The notes beneath the pieces are model-generated. The model had not been told where the DNA came from, did no database searches, and was given only the letters and a program-made list of their open reading frames with translations. Shown here one piece after another: positions 52,100 through 63,499 of a stretch of 64,000 nucleotides of DNA. Position numbers and translations under genes: made by a program. Position 1 is the first letter of the stretch, and each line of letters starts with the position of its first letter. The DNA comes from Lingula anatina (Eukaryota; Brachiopoda; Lingulata; Lingulida; Lingulidae): assembly GCF_001039355.2 (NCBI RefSeq), contig NW_019775647.1, positions 590,330-654,329 of the forward strand, read 5' to 3'.

Positions 52100-53068
52100 C
52101 TATTTCCCTCTTAAATGCTCTAAGCGACAGAATACATTTTCAAAAGCGGTGCAATATGGTTTGTTTGTCTTTTGGCGCTTGTGAAACTCCGAAAGTACAT
52201 CAATGTCAAGGATGAAGTGGTCACTGCGCTTGCGCCGTGAAGACTTCTGCGTAGGATCGTGGTTATCACGTGCTGTTGTTCCTCGAAAAAATTCGGTGGT
52301 AATTTGAGGTGGTTTCTTGCTCACGGTCCATTTCCAAACCGCTCTGTCAATTTTGTGCTTCGATAGGATTTTCGGCATGAGGGTATTTTTAAGCGGTAGT
52401 GCTGCAGTCGGCAAAAGTGCTAAGAATTGCCAAAAAAGTACATTATTATTATAAAACATTCATTTCTTCCAAGGGAACATAAACTATCGAAAAAAATACA
52501 AAAATATTTGTAGTCAGTGAATTTTGCCAATTATTTTTTTATTAGTTATGCTTTTAATACAACTTTTATAATTGTTCCAAGCCTTATACTTTTTAAACGT
52601 GTTATTGAAAACATCAAATAACTGTATAAAGAGCTTCCGGGAGCGCATCCATTCGGCGAAAATTACCTTTTGATACAAAGTTAGTGTATCAAACAATCTT
52701 CTGTTAATTTTAAAAGGGTGTGCGATATTCTCTTGATCCGTTAAAAATTTGTCACTGTGAATTTGCTTTCAAGAAATTACTTCTGAACCTAACCATGAAA
52801 ATTATCATCCAAGCATTTACGTAAAAAGCAAACGCAAGATATTTGTATTGGGTTTCGTTGTCTACTGTCAGTTTTTCTTTACTTTATTTTTTACGTTTCC
52901 TGTCGTGTTAAATGTAATATTTTGGGGTTTATATCGTCACGGGACGAAGAGCATTGAATGAATGAATTACAAAACACATCTATTAACCTTCATGTACGTT
53001 TACTTACCGCTAAAGTAAATCACGAAGACAAACGCTATTGCAAAACCTGGCAGGACACGCGCTGGCAT
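52100..53068 (-). CDS. Secreted peptide precursor B with C-terminal CX7C ring, 126 residues
   Basis: Minus-strand exons 53068-53008 and 52419-52100, phase-1 intron (GTAAGT donor), 381 nt. Exon 1 is a signal peptide, MPARVLPGFAIAFVFVIYFS. Two in-frame acceptors 18 bases apart (CTTAG before 52419, CTGCAG before 52401) would add or remove LLPTAA; the shorter form has 120 residues. The body has clear processing signals: SSRRKR|S and later EFHKR|Q. The latter frees a peptide starting with Gln and ending CTAFENVFCRLEHLRGK, where a final Gly-Lys could direct C-terminal amidation. The only two mature cysteines form a CX7C ring, as in precursor A. A TATA-like TATAAG lies about 95 bases upstream of the ATG. 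Gene structure, orientation (tail to tail with A) and the C-terminal motif argue that A and B are paralogues. Family unknown to me. Confidence 0.75.
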
Positions 53069-53402
53069 TCTGACGCGGAATTTCCTTCTTCCTGAGCGGC
53101 AAGACAATCACTGTACCTACTTTTTAGTGAACGTGGAATATGGCATCGAAATAAATCATCACTTATATTTGTTATGATATTTCCGGTCTTAATATGATTA
53201 CGATAGCACGTGAGGTTGGTTTTCTATTACCTTTCTAAAGATTCGTCTCAGTGACGCCAATAGGTATCATGTAAGGTGTATTGTCACATATTGTATTGCT
53301 ATCACAAGAACTTCACTTACATTGATTAAAATCGCAGCCAAGACACGATTCGACCATAATTCCAGGAGGTTTACTCCCAGTCGTTATCAGGGACAAAAAA
53401 AA

Positions 53403-53414
53403 AATATATATATA

Positions 53415-53463
<49 letters not shown>
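53403..53463. repeat. (TA)n microsatellite
   Basis: About 30 TA units with one TTTA interruption near 53416. Confidence 0.9.
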
Positions 53464-53465
<2 letters not shown>

Positions 53466-54175
53466 AGACATACTGATGTCATCTTATGTAAGGCGCACTG
53501 AGAGTGTAGTGCGTTTACAAGAACAAAACTCAAGTTTTGTTTCTTTTTTCTTTCTTTCTTTCTTTCTTTAATCGTAGTCACGAAAGTACAGTTAAGAGGG
53601 CTTTTTTCGTTTAAATTCATAATAACCTGATAGTCACCACCTCAGTGGGAGTCCACCTCGGCACAGCTTCGACTCAGTCGATGAAATGACATCAAACAGA
53701 ATGGTTTATAAGCCGGGAAGGCAGGCAGGCGTTCCTTGGACGGAATGTCATGTAGGTTTAAATCCAAAATATCAATGGTTAAGGCAAGGGTTTTGATACG
53801 GAGGTGAAGCAATGCACATGTAAAACAGTAGGCCTACATGACTTTTTATATAATACATGTACACTGTATGTAGGTCACAGTAAAGGAAATTGCTTGATTT
53901 TGTCTCCTTTCCCCTGATCATATACTGTTTTTGACTTTTATTCACGTTGATTTTATTATATTTTACTTTTCTTTTAATTCATATATCTTAAGTTCAATTG
54001 ATTGATAGAATCGGAGGAGAGAACAGGAAGATCCTTCGTAGCAGATGGAGAAAACTGTCAGGTGTGCCCACGTTAGAATTTTCCATTGATTCACCCACAG
54101 AAAGTAGCCCAAAGTATGACTCACGGGAAAACATTGTTTGAAACGCTTGCATTTGTAGCCATAACACATGAAGTC

Positions 54176-54418
54176 ATGAATGTAAAATTAATATATAGGA
54201 ATAAATTAACTAACGTTGTTAAAACTGCAAGCAAGATTATCGGACAGGATCTCCCCAAGCTGTATAATATTTTTAAAAACAGAATGGAGAAAAGAACTGG
54301 ATACACGATGAAAGATTATTCTCACCCAACATCATCACTTTTTACGTATTTACCAAGCAATAGTAGACTGTTAACTTTTAAAGGCAGTAAACGCTTGAAA
54401 AAAAAAAACAGATTTTAA
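54176..54418 (+). pseudogene. Fragment of a non-LTR retrotransposon ORF2 C-terminus
   Basis: The frame reads RNKLTNVVKTASKIIGQDLP, then a basic helix (FKNRMEKRTGY), DYSHPTSSLFTYLPSNSRL and a basic tail. This is the pattern following the reverse-transcriptase domain in CR1/L2-like non-LTR elements: a T-A-S-K-I-I-G block, then D-x-S/T-H-P, then L-P-S-x-R. The rest of the element is missing or decayed beyond recognition, and the usual GRR of the LPSGRR motif is altered. The upstream part of the open frame (from 54086) is not recognisable. Confidence 0.65.
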
Positions 54419-54814
54419 CCAAGTGCAGTAATTTGATCTCAAAACCAAATTCCAAATTTATCTATTGTATTACTTTTACTCTATATATTATCGAACTCCA
54501 AAAGGAAAATTATTTCCGATTTTTATAATTGGCTAAATAAACTCTTATCTCTCTTATCCCTTAGAAATAAAAGTGAAATAAACATACAGAGTAATTTTGA
54601 TTTTGCTTTATATATCAAGTTCATTAAGTGCCCAGAGAATTTGGAAATGTATGTTTGAACCTTTTTTTATCTGCACACTTATGTCTACCCTCCTTCCGTT
54701 TTGAACTTTCCTCTCCAGTTGCTTCTGTTGTCTTTACCCTCAAGTTCTCTTCTTCTTCTCATCAAGAAGGTGTTTATGCCAATGTTAAGCCCATTCAATT
54801 TTCTCACATTTATA

Positions 54815-54850
<36 letters not shown>

Positions 54851-55400
54851 CACAATTACCAATAACAGACATTGCGACAGTAGGACAAATGTACATTTTA
54901 ACTTACATGGACGTTTAGGTAGTGGTTCAAATATTTGATTGTTGTTAGTGAAAGTGATTTCATAAATTGGAAATGTAAGTTGGTGGCCACGTTGTTGCCA
55001 ATGCAATTAAGGTTTTTGTTCGAATCACTACAAAAATTACGGTAGGCCTAACAGTTTCAATCCATCTTGAAACTGTAATGTTAATTGTCCGTTCCAACTC
55101 ATTAACATGGACAATTCAAATTAAAATAACGCGATATTCACTTTCACTTATAGTAGTTTGGTTATTTGGGAAGGCAATAACCAACCAATCTCAATTCTAT
55201 GCATATTTCGAATCGACCCATATTTGTAGTAAAGTTTTGATAAGATTGCGTTAGATGGGATACTTGTGTCGACACTGTCTCAACTAGCACAATGTCGACA
55301 CAGTCGATCTAATATCCAAGCGGATTTATAAGCGAGATTGTGTGCATATATTTGTACATATAGGGCTGATTCCCAATGAAACAATGGGCCTGCGTGAATC

Positions 55401-55549
55401 AATCCAACTCTGTGGGGACTCTCGGTAAATGAAATCAGTTAAACAAATTAAAACTTCTCTTACATTCTACTTTTAAGTTAAAACACCAGTAAAATATGTC
55501 TGCTGCCAGTTAATCTTGCATTTAGCGAGAGGCACTGCGGAGTTGGATT
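55401..55549. mobile_element. Foldback (MITE-like) element, TCCAACTCTG-arm family
   Basis: Left arm AATCCAACTCTGTGGGGACT then CTCGGTAAA. The right arm TTTAGCGAGAGGCACTGCGG then AGTTGGATT is its inverted, slightly diverged copy. Related to 4242-4440 and 8008-8170. Confidence 0.65.
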
Positions 55550-58500
55550 AAGATTAAGAGGCGCCGCCCATTTCCTTGTCGTTGCAGGACACTCCCAGAG
55601 TAGCAGCCTCACAATTGACTCGAATTGTATTTTGTTAATTTATTTACTAGGGCATGATTTGGTATCCTTTTCTGTTTCTTTTAATATTTTATAATTTTTT
55701 TTAATATCTGTCGTAGACTAAACAAATAAAAAGCACTGATGAATGAATTTATATAATTACAACGTTCCAAATATATATGTATTCTTCTTTTCCTTTTTGA
55801 TAGACAAACTTCTTTTTTTTTTTTCTAAACCATTATCGACATTAAATAAATGCAAAGTAAATTAAAACATCAATAACAAACGCTGGTGTTACAATAGCAC
55901 AAACATGTTATTTCCACTGGACATGCCCATCAAAGGCTACTTCTCTTACAGAAAATTTCGTCTTCTTCACCCTCAGATCATACACAATTGGAGCATTGTG
56001 CCTCCATCTTTACTTACAAAGAGTTTACAAAGTTCTTCACTGACCAAACTTAATTTTTAGATCAACTAAACAGTAACACTTCAAATGTCGAGAATCTTGA
56101 CTCGTTAAATATGCCCATTGCGTGATTCTTTGAGTTACAGTTCAAAAATTATTCCAACAAGCAAGCTTACTTAACTACGCCTATTTTGAAAGAATCTGGC
56201 CATCAGAGCAAATACTGCTTTTTTCTTTCTACTATAATTTCCACCGGATAAGCAATTCATATACATGAAATTTATTGACAATGCAGTTGTATAACATACA
56301 AAATAACTTGAAGTGATCAAGTTCAAATAAATTTACAGTGATATTACAGATGACGCATATGTAGGCATACTATTCTTTTCTAAATAAACATTTATTTTTG
56401 AAAGAATGAATTTGAATCTGAGAATAGCATTAGCTTATTTTACTGTTGGAATACATTAACAAATTTAATCTGCAGTGCTGGGCATCTTCACTTCAAGCAA
56501 AGACCAGAACTCCGTACGACAGCCTCTTTTCTAATATTCTAAAGAACTGGAACCCAGACACCACAGAAAAGGGTGGACCATTTTGGTGTAAATAACATCC
56601 ATTAGTTTTATAAATTTCGATCAAGCCAGTGCATGGGTGGAGTAGCAATGCACATCTGAGTCATAATTTTATAATGTGCAATTATTTCTGAATTGCTGCA
56701 GAACTTGCCAAATTGTACTGGCAAAAAAAAATTCTCAACTATCAAATGGAACATTTACAAAAATTTGGGTTGGGCAGATGTAACTACTGGCTGGTTGCTA
56801 AAAATAAATATAACACCTAAACAACATGATTTATACACAGAATAATGCTTATGATGTAATACAATGGTGACCGTATTTGTGTAAATCTAATTTATAATAT
56901 TAAGAGGAAAAAAATAAGATAGTGATAAAATAGACATAATCTTAAATAAGATCCAACAAGTAGACAAATTCATACACATCTACATTTGATAAACTATTGT
57001 ACTAAAGACTGTGTAATAGCCGATATAGGCTCACCAATAAACAATGACCTTTTTTTTACAATGCAAAAACAGCAGATGCAGTTATCTGGCCCACACACTT
57101 TCAATACAGATTTACATACTTGCCCCTGGAGGGCATAAACATATGAGTGAAAATGAACACCGATGGTTCAGCTGCGCAAAAAAACACTGCCCACCTGCTA
57201 TAACTACCTTCACACTGAATCAATGATGTATCTTCAAACACTGCATCACAGCATAACAAATATTCCTGCACAGCTTCATTGTTTGAAAACACATAAGCCA
57301 GTAGCATATCAATCTCTAAGTAATTCACTGTTCACACTTGTGTCACCCTTCGCAAAGCCGATCAGGAAATTTTCACAAATAATGCAAGCACAAGAGCCTA
57401 TTTCTTTAATATTCAAGATCATCATTACTATTCATATTTTAACGTTGATTTATCTGTGGCAGTTGAATTAATGGTGGGATACTGGACATTTTGTTGACAG
57501 TGCGGCAACAAGTAGCCAAAAATGTGACAATAAGAAAGGTGTGACACTTGAGGTTGGTGACACTGTTTTAGTTTTGTGGGCATGGCTGTGTGCTGTGCAG
57601 TAGAGTTGGATGTGACAGTGTGTTTGGTGTGACAGTGTGTTGGGTGTGACAGTGTGTTGGGTGTGACATCTGGCTCAATACCACATGCCTACATTAAACA
57701 ATAAATAGGAAAAAAGAAAATTCCGAGTGCCATTTGAAGTTTTGACATTTGACATCACTTATGCACCCCTCACCGTCCAAGCATAACATGTTATTTTTTA
57801 CTTTTTTTAAATCATCACTCCCATACAAAGAAATGATGTTTCTTTTAAATAAATAAAGTGTACAACAGTTATATGAAAACAAACTTAAGTTATAAAATCA
57901 TGTATATTCAGTGGCACAACTGGAGTAACAAGGTGTCTGAGCAGCTCGTCTTGGAAAAATTGTCTCCCTCTACTGAATACATCAAAATAGATGGCAGTTG
58001 TGCTTTGCTGTAACCTTGACCCCTGATGTGTTCCAAAATTCCTGTATTTAATTTATAAATCAGTTTATGCAGTCTTTGACATAAAAATCACTTAACATGA
58101 CTGAGTACTGAAGTGAAATAAAAAAAAAAAAACATCTCTATCCTTCTCTGACAGTTCTTAAATAGACACCATTTGATACAACTCTTAAACTTTCACAGCA
58201 AGCAAACTTATGAGATGTCTTAGACATGTTCTCAGAGTTGCAAGCAAGAAACAGAAAAACGCTTCTGAATAGCCAAGGAAGCAGAATTGGTCCATTCCCT
58301 TGCTGTGCTGAACTCTATCCCCATGGCAGAAGTTACACAATGTCAAGTGTGTTGCAGCAATCTTTGGTGTGTAGTGGGCTTCTCGTTTCCTCTTCAAAGA
58401 TCAAATAAAGATCGCATCAGTGACTCCAGTTTGGTTTTTGGGAACAGAAATGAAGCTAGAAATGTCTTTGGAATATTTCTCTCTGTTCTGTCTTATACAT

Positions 58501-58930
58501 TTATTCCGAAGTATTCCAAGGTATCCTTGGCAAAATGAGTGATAAAATGAAAGCAATTGGCATGATATTAATTGAGACCATGATCTGGTAAATGTCACTT
58601 TCTTGCCTGAAGAAAGTCATCAAAACATATAAAAGAGAGCAAGTTACTCCTTTGGTGAGCGCCCATCTCATTATTTATTTTTTTTTTTTTCATTTGAGAT
58701 ACCCATCCTTTTCCATTTTGACACAGAACAAGCTTCAATACCAAATCAAATCTTCTCTGAATAATGTCTTGTCTCTTCCAAGAATCTGTTCCATGTTTCT
58801 TCTTTCATTTCCCAGGAATCAACAGTCCAGAAATTAAAATAAAACTCCAGAACATGTCACAGATATTTTGTGAGATAAAAACATGGCATAGCAGCACAAT
58901 AACGCACACACAAAAACAACAACAAAAATC
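55550..58930 (-). other. Probable 3' UTR of the Bcl-2-like gene
   Basis: About 3 kb of AT-rich sequence follows the Bcl-2-like stop on the minus strand. Minus-strand AATAAA signals (TTTATT on the plus strand) occur near 56268 and elsewhere. A local tandem repeat of GTGTGACAGTGTGTTGG lies at about 57615-57666. No separate gene is supported. Confidence 0.35.
57610..57668 (+). repeat. Short tandem repeat, about 20-bp unit
   Basis: GTGACAGTGTGTTTGGT, GTGACAGTGTGTTGGGT and GTGACAGTGTGTTGGGT follow each other, then GTGACATCTGG: three units and a partial one. Confidence 0.8.
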
Positions 58931-59071
58931 TTAAGACTTTGACAGAAGAAATCCAAGCGTTAAGCCTGCTCCTGCCACTGCTCCGATTGCAGTCAATGCC
59001 ATTTTGACATTTGGCCAAAGCTGTTCGTTTCTCATTTCTGCCCCGCCTTCATAAAATTCCACCAACCCATT
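58931..59071 (-). CDS. Bcl-2-family protein, last coding exon (BH2 end and tail anchor)
   Basis: A minus-strand acceptor (CTCTTTACAG) opens an in-phase exon of 46 residues and a TAA stop. It starts NGLVEFYEGG, matching the second half of the BH2 motif (GGW|xxFVE(L/F)Y). A linker and a hydrophobic tail, VKMALTAIGAVAGAGLTLGF, follow, ending LLSKS. In vertebrate Bcl-2 and Bcl-xL genes the last intron also splits BH2 just after the Trp in phase 0, exactly the position seen here, followed by a C-terminal membrane anchor. The protein should therefore sit on mitochondrial or ER membranes. BH1, BH3 and any BH4 are not found between 59 and 64 kb on the minus strand, so those exons probably lie beyond the right edge. 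Pro- or anti-survival type cannot be decided from this exon. Confidence 0.82.
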   Translation of the reverse strand, partial: NGLVEFYEGGAEMRNEQLWPNVKMALTAIGAVAGAGLTLGFLLSKS

Positions 59072-60852
59072 CTGTAAAGAGAGAAAAAAAAAAAAATTAA
59101 AGTATAAATATGCAGTGCAGGTTTGCTGATGGGGAATTTTAATAGTTTTTATGGTAGTATCACAGCTAAATATACAAATTGCAGCACACCTTGATACATG
59201 ACTGACGCTTTGACACAAATTATATTTTCAAAATTTTGCTTCAAAATGGATTATTTGTCCCTGAAATTGGGGTGCTTAAATAATTAACAAATAAATTACT
59301 TGATTCTATAAATATAATATGCATAAATGCAAGTACACCATATTCCTGTTCACGTATATACGTATTTATAATAAACAAAAGTATATTTAAGCAATTGTAT
59401 CCTTGGATTTTCAAAGACTGTTTTCGTGTACAGCTTGTTTTAATAAAGACCTTTTTTTTAAATCTAGAAATGAAAAAGCAGAAGGAAAATCTGCAGGTTT
59501 CTTAGAATTCTGTGCTGGCCCAAGGTAAGCCCTTTATTTCTGTCAGTCTATTTTCAAATGTGATTTATTTTTATGTATTGTAATTTCACACCACCCTTGC
59601 CAGTCCAGAAGACCTGCAATATCATAAATCTTGCAGGTCCTCTGATATTTCAAGGGGCCATGACCTGTCTGTCAGGCAGGCAGTTTTCCCATGTCTGCAT
59701 GCAACTATACATGGGATGTTAATTTGGGTGCAGGATACCCTCTACCAGGGCCACAGATTGATTTTTCACAAGATACTCACAGATATGTCTTATATATAAT
59801 AGACGGTCATTTTGACTGACTGACTTTTGGAAAATTTGCCTATAATGTCTGCCACCCTGGTAGAGGGTAGGTGGGAGGAAAGGGAGATGGAAGTAATCAA
59901 GTTTGAGAAGCAAGCACAGGCTTGTTAACCTCGACTACATACCAGACAGGTCAGGCAGTTACCAGGTACAGTAGGGCATACAGTACAACATTACCAACAA
60001 GCCACGCGAACAGTTAATACTCATTACAAGTTAATCAGTTTAAACTTTTATCTAAAGCCGTGAAACGTGAAATGACCTCACTCCTGATAATACCGTCTTG
60101 TGACGGGGGAAATTTTCTCAGCAGATATGGGGATCAAATGAGTTCAGTTTTCAAGTACTCCTGAACTTCAGCAAAGATAGTACCCAGACTCAATAGAACT
60201 ATCATTATTGTTGTTTCATAGAATTTACTTTGAATTAAACTTGATTTTTCAGCCAAATCATAAATCTCTTCTGATATTGCCATAAAACTCCACCTCCACC
60301 GAAAAAGGTCCTCCCATCAGATTTTACAATACTACTGAATTGACATTATCTAAACTGCCCTTACTTCTCCCTTTACTTTATTTTCCTTTTTTTTATCAAT
60401 CTATTAATTTTAGCATTCTTATCATTTCTTTTCTTCTATTATTATTATCATTATTTTGTTTCTGAAGAATTAATTTTCAAAAAATTAATAACTTCACCCT
60501 TGATTATAATAAATACAAAATTTTTGTTATGTTGCACAGCCACGGTTGCTATGAGAGGTTGACTAAGTTTGATTGTCAAACCGAACCTTTTGACCTCTGA
60601 TCCTGATAAACGTACAAAGCGAAAAAAGTATTAAGTGCAATAGACTTCACATAACTCTGACATTTAAGGACTGGAAATTGTGCTTGAGTAATGAGAAGAT
60701 TCAAGTTGGACATTGTCCCTACAAGTTTCAGCTGAAATATGTAAATAATGTTATTGTAAGGAAAAATCAATTAATTAAAATAATAATAATTGATCACTAT
60801 TTATTCCACATAGAAATCAATCGAGTTATACATTTAAGAGTTGTGCTGAATG

Positions 60853-60855
<3 letters not shown>

Positions 60856-60917
<62 letters not shown>
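60856..60917. repeat. (TA)n microsatellite
   Basis: About 30 uninterrupted AT/TA units. Confidence 0.9.
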
Positions 60918-60919
<2 letters not shown>

Positions 60920-61161
60920 TTGCATCATACGTGAGCAACTGGGTTATTTATTCTACATGAGGAATGTGTATACATCAGGAGAATAAGATGACTAAGATGC
61001 AGCAGACATGAATATGTACATTATTATTGGTAATTTGCAGTAGGCCTGTATATCATTAAGTTAAGAAAGACATTTTAATAAATAAAAAAGATTTAAAAAA
61101 TCTAATCAGAAAAGTTGTATTGGAGATCTATAAATTTATAAACTGATCCCATCCTGTGAAA

Positions 61162-61242
61162 TCTTGGGGACCATTCCCACAGATAATTGGATCGATCTAT
61201 CTCCCTGGGGAGTCTCACCAAATGGATCGATCTAGGCATGGG
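61162..61242. mobile_element. Short palindromic element, GGATCGATCTA family
   Basis: CATTCCCACAGATAATTGGA then TCGATCTATCTCCCTGGGGA is mirrored by AAATGGATCGATCTAGGCAT then GGGAA. The words GATCGATCTATC and GGGGAGTCTCAC recur at 62112-62145. Confidence 0.5.
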
Positions 61243-63097
61243 AACCCAGTCCTGGACAAACTTTGAACAATAAAGCCCACATATCATCATGTTCACATTA
61301 AGAAGCAACACCTGACTGTGATTTGGTATTCTATTTACACTCCCACTTGAAGCCACACATAATGTAGATCGTGACAAAAATGTCAATGTATATATCATTT
61401 CAACTGTTTTTAGCTCATGTTTCCTATTTCTATTATAGCTGTCCTCTATCAGTGTAGTCAGGTGCTACAAGCCATCTAATTCAATTACGCTCGTGGGCGA
61501 GATGCCCAACTTGACTTTTGATAAGGACGCTAATTTCAATGTACTGATTTAGTGCACTGGTATTTCTGCTAATGGCCCTATGAACATTATTACAATGTGA
61601 TGTTAACTGTAAGTACTGCTTCTAAGGATTCTTATTATATTTTGAAACTTCTGTAATTTCTTAATTATTCTCATCAATTGAACACATGCCATTCAACTAC
61701 AGTATATTTAAAGCCATTCAACTATATTTAAATTCCAATTATAATTAGAATATTATTAATTTTTCAGAATATACAATGTACAATGATATTCCTATCACGA
61801 TCTTTGGGTACATCACTAACAATCTCCTACTGATAACCTGGAGTGTAAAAGGTCAGCCACATGACTATCATGTGACCTTCACTACCAGGTGACCCATGTT
61901 GAAATATAATTTTCTGATCCTGCTGTTACATAATCAAATGACACAAATACACTATTACTGATTTTTCATGTTAGCCTACTATTAATGTCATTTTTTATTT
62001 TATTTTAGTATTATTATCATTTATATATTATCTTGCTTTAATTTTACTATTATCATTATAACTATCATTATCTGCAAAGATCAAAGGCTCTATTCCCATA
62101 GATTTTAGATCGATCTATCCCCGCGGGGAGTCTCACTAGATTACTTATAGTAACTGGCTCGCGCTGTGGTCTTAATAAGGAGACACGCGCACTGATTTTG
62201 TATCAGAATGAATGCTCAATGATCGGCCAGTTGTCGGCACGTAAAGTATTATAATTTTTTCTCAAATGGGTCCGTACTGCTGGACGCTGAAAGGACGCCG
62301 TCCAGTGTAAAGGGGCCCTTAATGTTAACACACAGGCACGATCCGTCACTTGCCTACGCATTATTTCATGTGGCCTGTCAATTTTGCCTCACGTCATCCT
62401 TGAAATACTTGTGGTAAAAGGAACATCACCACACATACCTCTAACACATACGCATAGGGTCCTACTGCTACTTTTATCTATTTTTATACAGTCTCATTTC
62501 CCTAAGTACTTGTCTACCATCAGAAGGTTGGTTCCCCTTGATATTTTACCACATTGCAGTTTACTTCCTTGTTCTACTATGCTCACAAGGATAATTAATG
62601 AATCTCAAATAAATTATTCCGTCTAACATGAAAAAGAGGACAAAAAAATGCTCATGTTTATGTTATGGCTATGAAATTAATTATTCCTTTTTAAAAAGGA
62701 AGAAAGAAAATATCTGATTTTCTATTGCCAATGTATCACTAAAGTGGCATAAAAGCTAAGCTGAATTTGAGGTAGAAATCGAATTTTCAACTTCACATCT
62801 CTTTTGGCAATTTAACAGTTAATTATCTCTATACAATGAAAGTCTGCATTTCATCAGTGCTGTTTTGTAGATTTGTGAAAGGGCAACATAATATATCAAA
62901 AAACTTCCATACAGTTTTGATCAATTGATAGGGTAAGGCACTTATTCAGAATTGAAAAAAGTGATATACCAGTCATAAAAGCTTTTACTGATAAAAGGGT
63001 CTCCAAGGATTTTTTTACAAGAATTGTTTATATTTGATTTTATTTATTTATTTATTTTTCTTGTCTAAGGGAGGTCTGAGCTGCTGGGGTAATCTGT

Positions 63098-63343
63098 AGG
63101 GACCATTCCAAGACCCTATCGAACTAACTGTGGATTGATCCTTCTCCAAGGGGTTTCTTGCTAAATTGCTTTCCGCTTATGTCTGGCATGCCTACTGAAG
63201 CTGTCAGGGGGTAATTCACTATCGTTTAGCAGCTTCAGCAGGCATGCCAGACATCTTAGCTACTTAAGCTGAAAGCAATTTGGTGAGAAACCCCTTGGAG
63301 ATGGAACGATCCTGTTAGATAAATCTAGGTATGGGAATGGGGT
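63098..63343. mobile_element. Foldback element with arms of about 100 bases
   Basis: Left arm: GGGACCATTCCAAGACCCTA, CTCCAAGGGGTTTCTTGCTA, AATTGCTTTC and GTCTGGCATGCCTACTGAAG. Right arm, inverted: CTTCAGCAGGCATGCCAGAC, GAAAGCAATTTGGTGAGAAA, CCCCTTGGAG and TATGGGAATGGGG. The central spacer is only about 25 bases, so the unit is almost entirely palindromic. The right tip abuts the next MITE. Confidence 0.75.
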
Positions 63344-63346
63344 CTA

Positions 63347-63499
63347 AGGCTTCGTTCACATGCAATGTTACTTATAGTAACTGGCTCGCGCTGCCAGTAA
63401 TTACGCCGCGGGATATTCAGGCCACAGACCGTGATCATAAGACAAACCGAAAATAGAAAATAGAATTTAGAAAATAGACATTGCATGTGAACGAAGCCT
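63347..63499. mobile_element. MITE with 22-base perfect inverted repeats and TAA flanks
   Basis: Bases 63347-63368 (AGGCTTCGTTCACATGCAAT...) are the exact reverse complement of 63478-63499. If the element is taken to start at the GG, both sides are flanked by TAA, a 3-bp target duplication of the kind left by PIF/Harbinger elements. It is non-coding. The internal segment TTACTTATAGTAACTGGCTC then GCGCTG recurs at about 62148-62173. Confidence 0.8.

Larger units (their letters stand above)
53069..55400. other. Intergenic region with repeats
   Basis: Contains a (TA)n tract at about 53403-53463, a (CTTT)n at about 53551-53567, a retrotransposon remnant at 54176-54418 and a (CT)n at about 54821-54845. 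No single-copy gene is supported. Confidence 0.5.
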
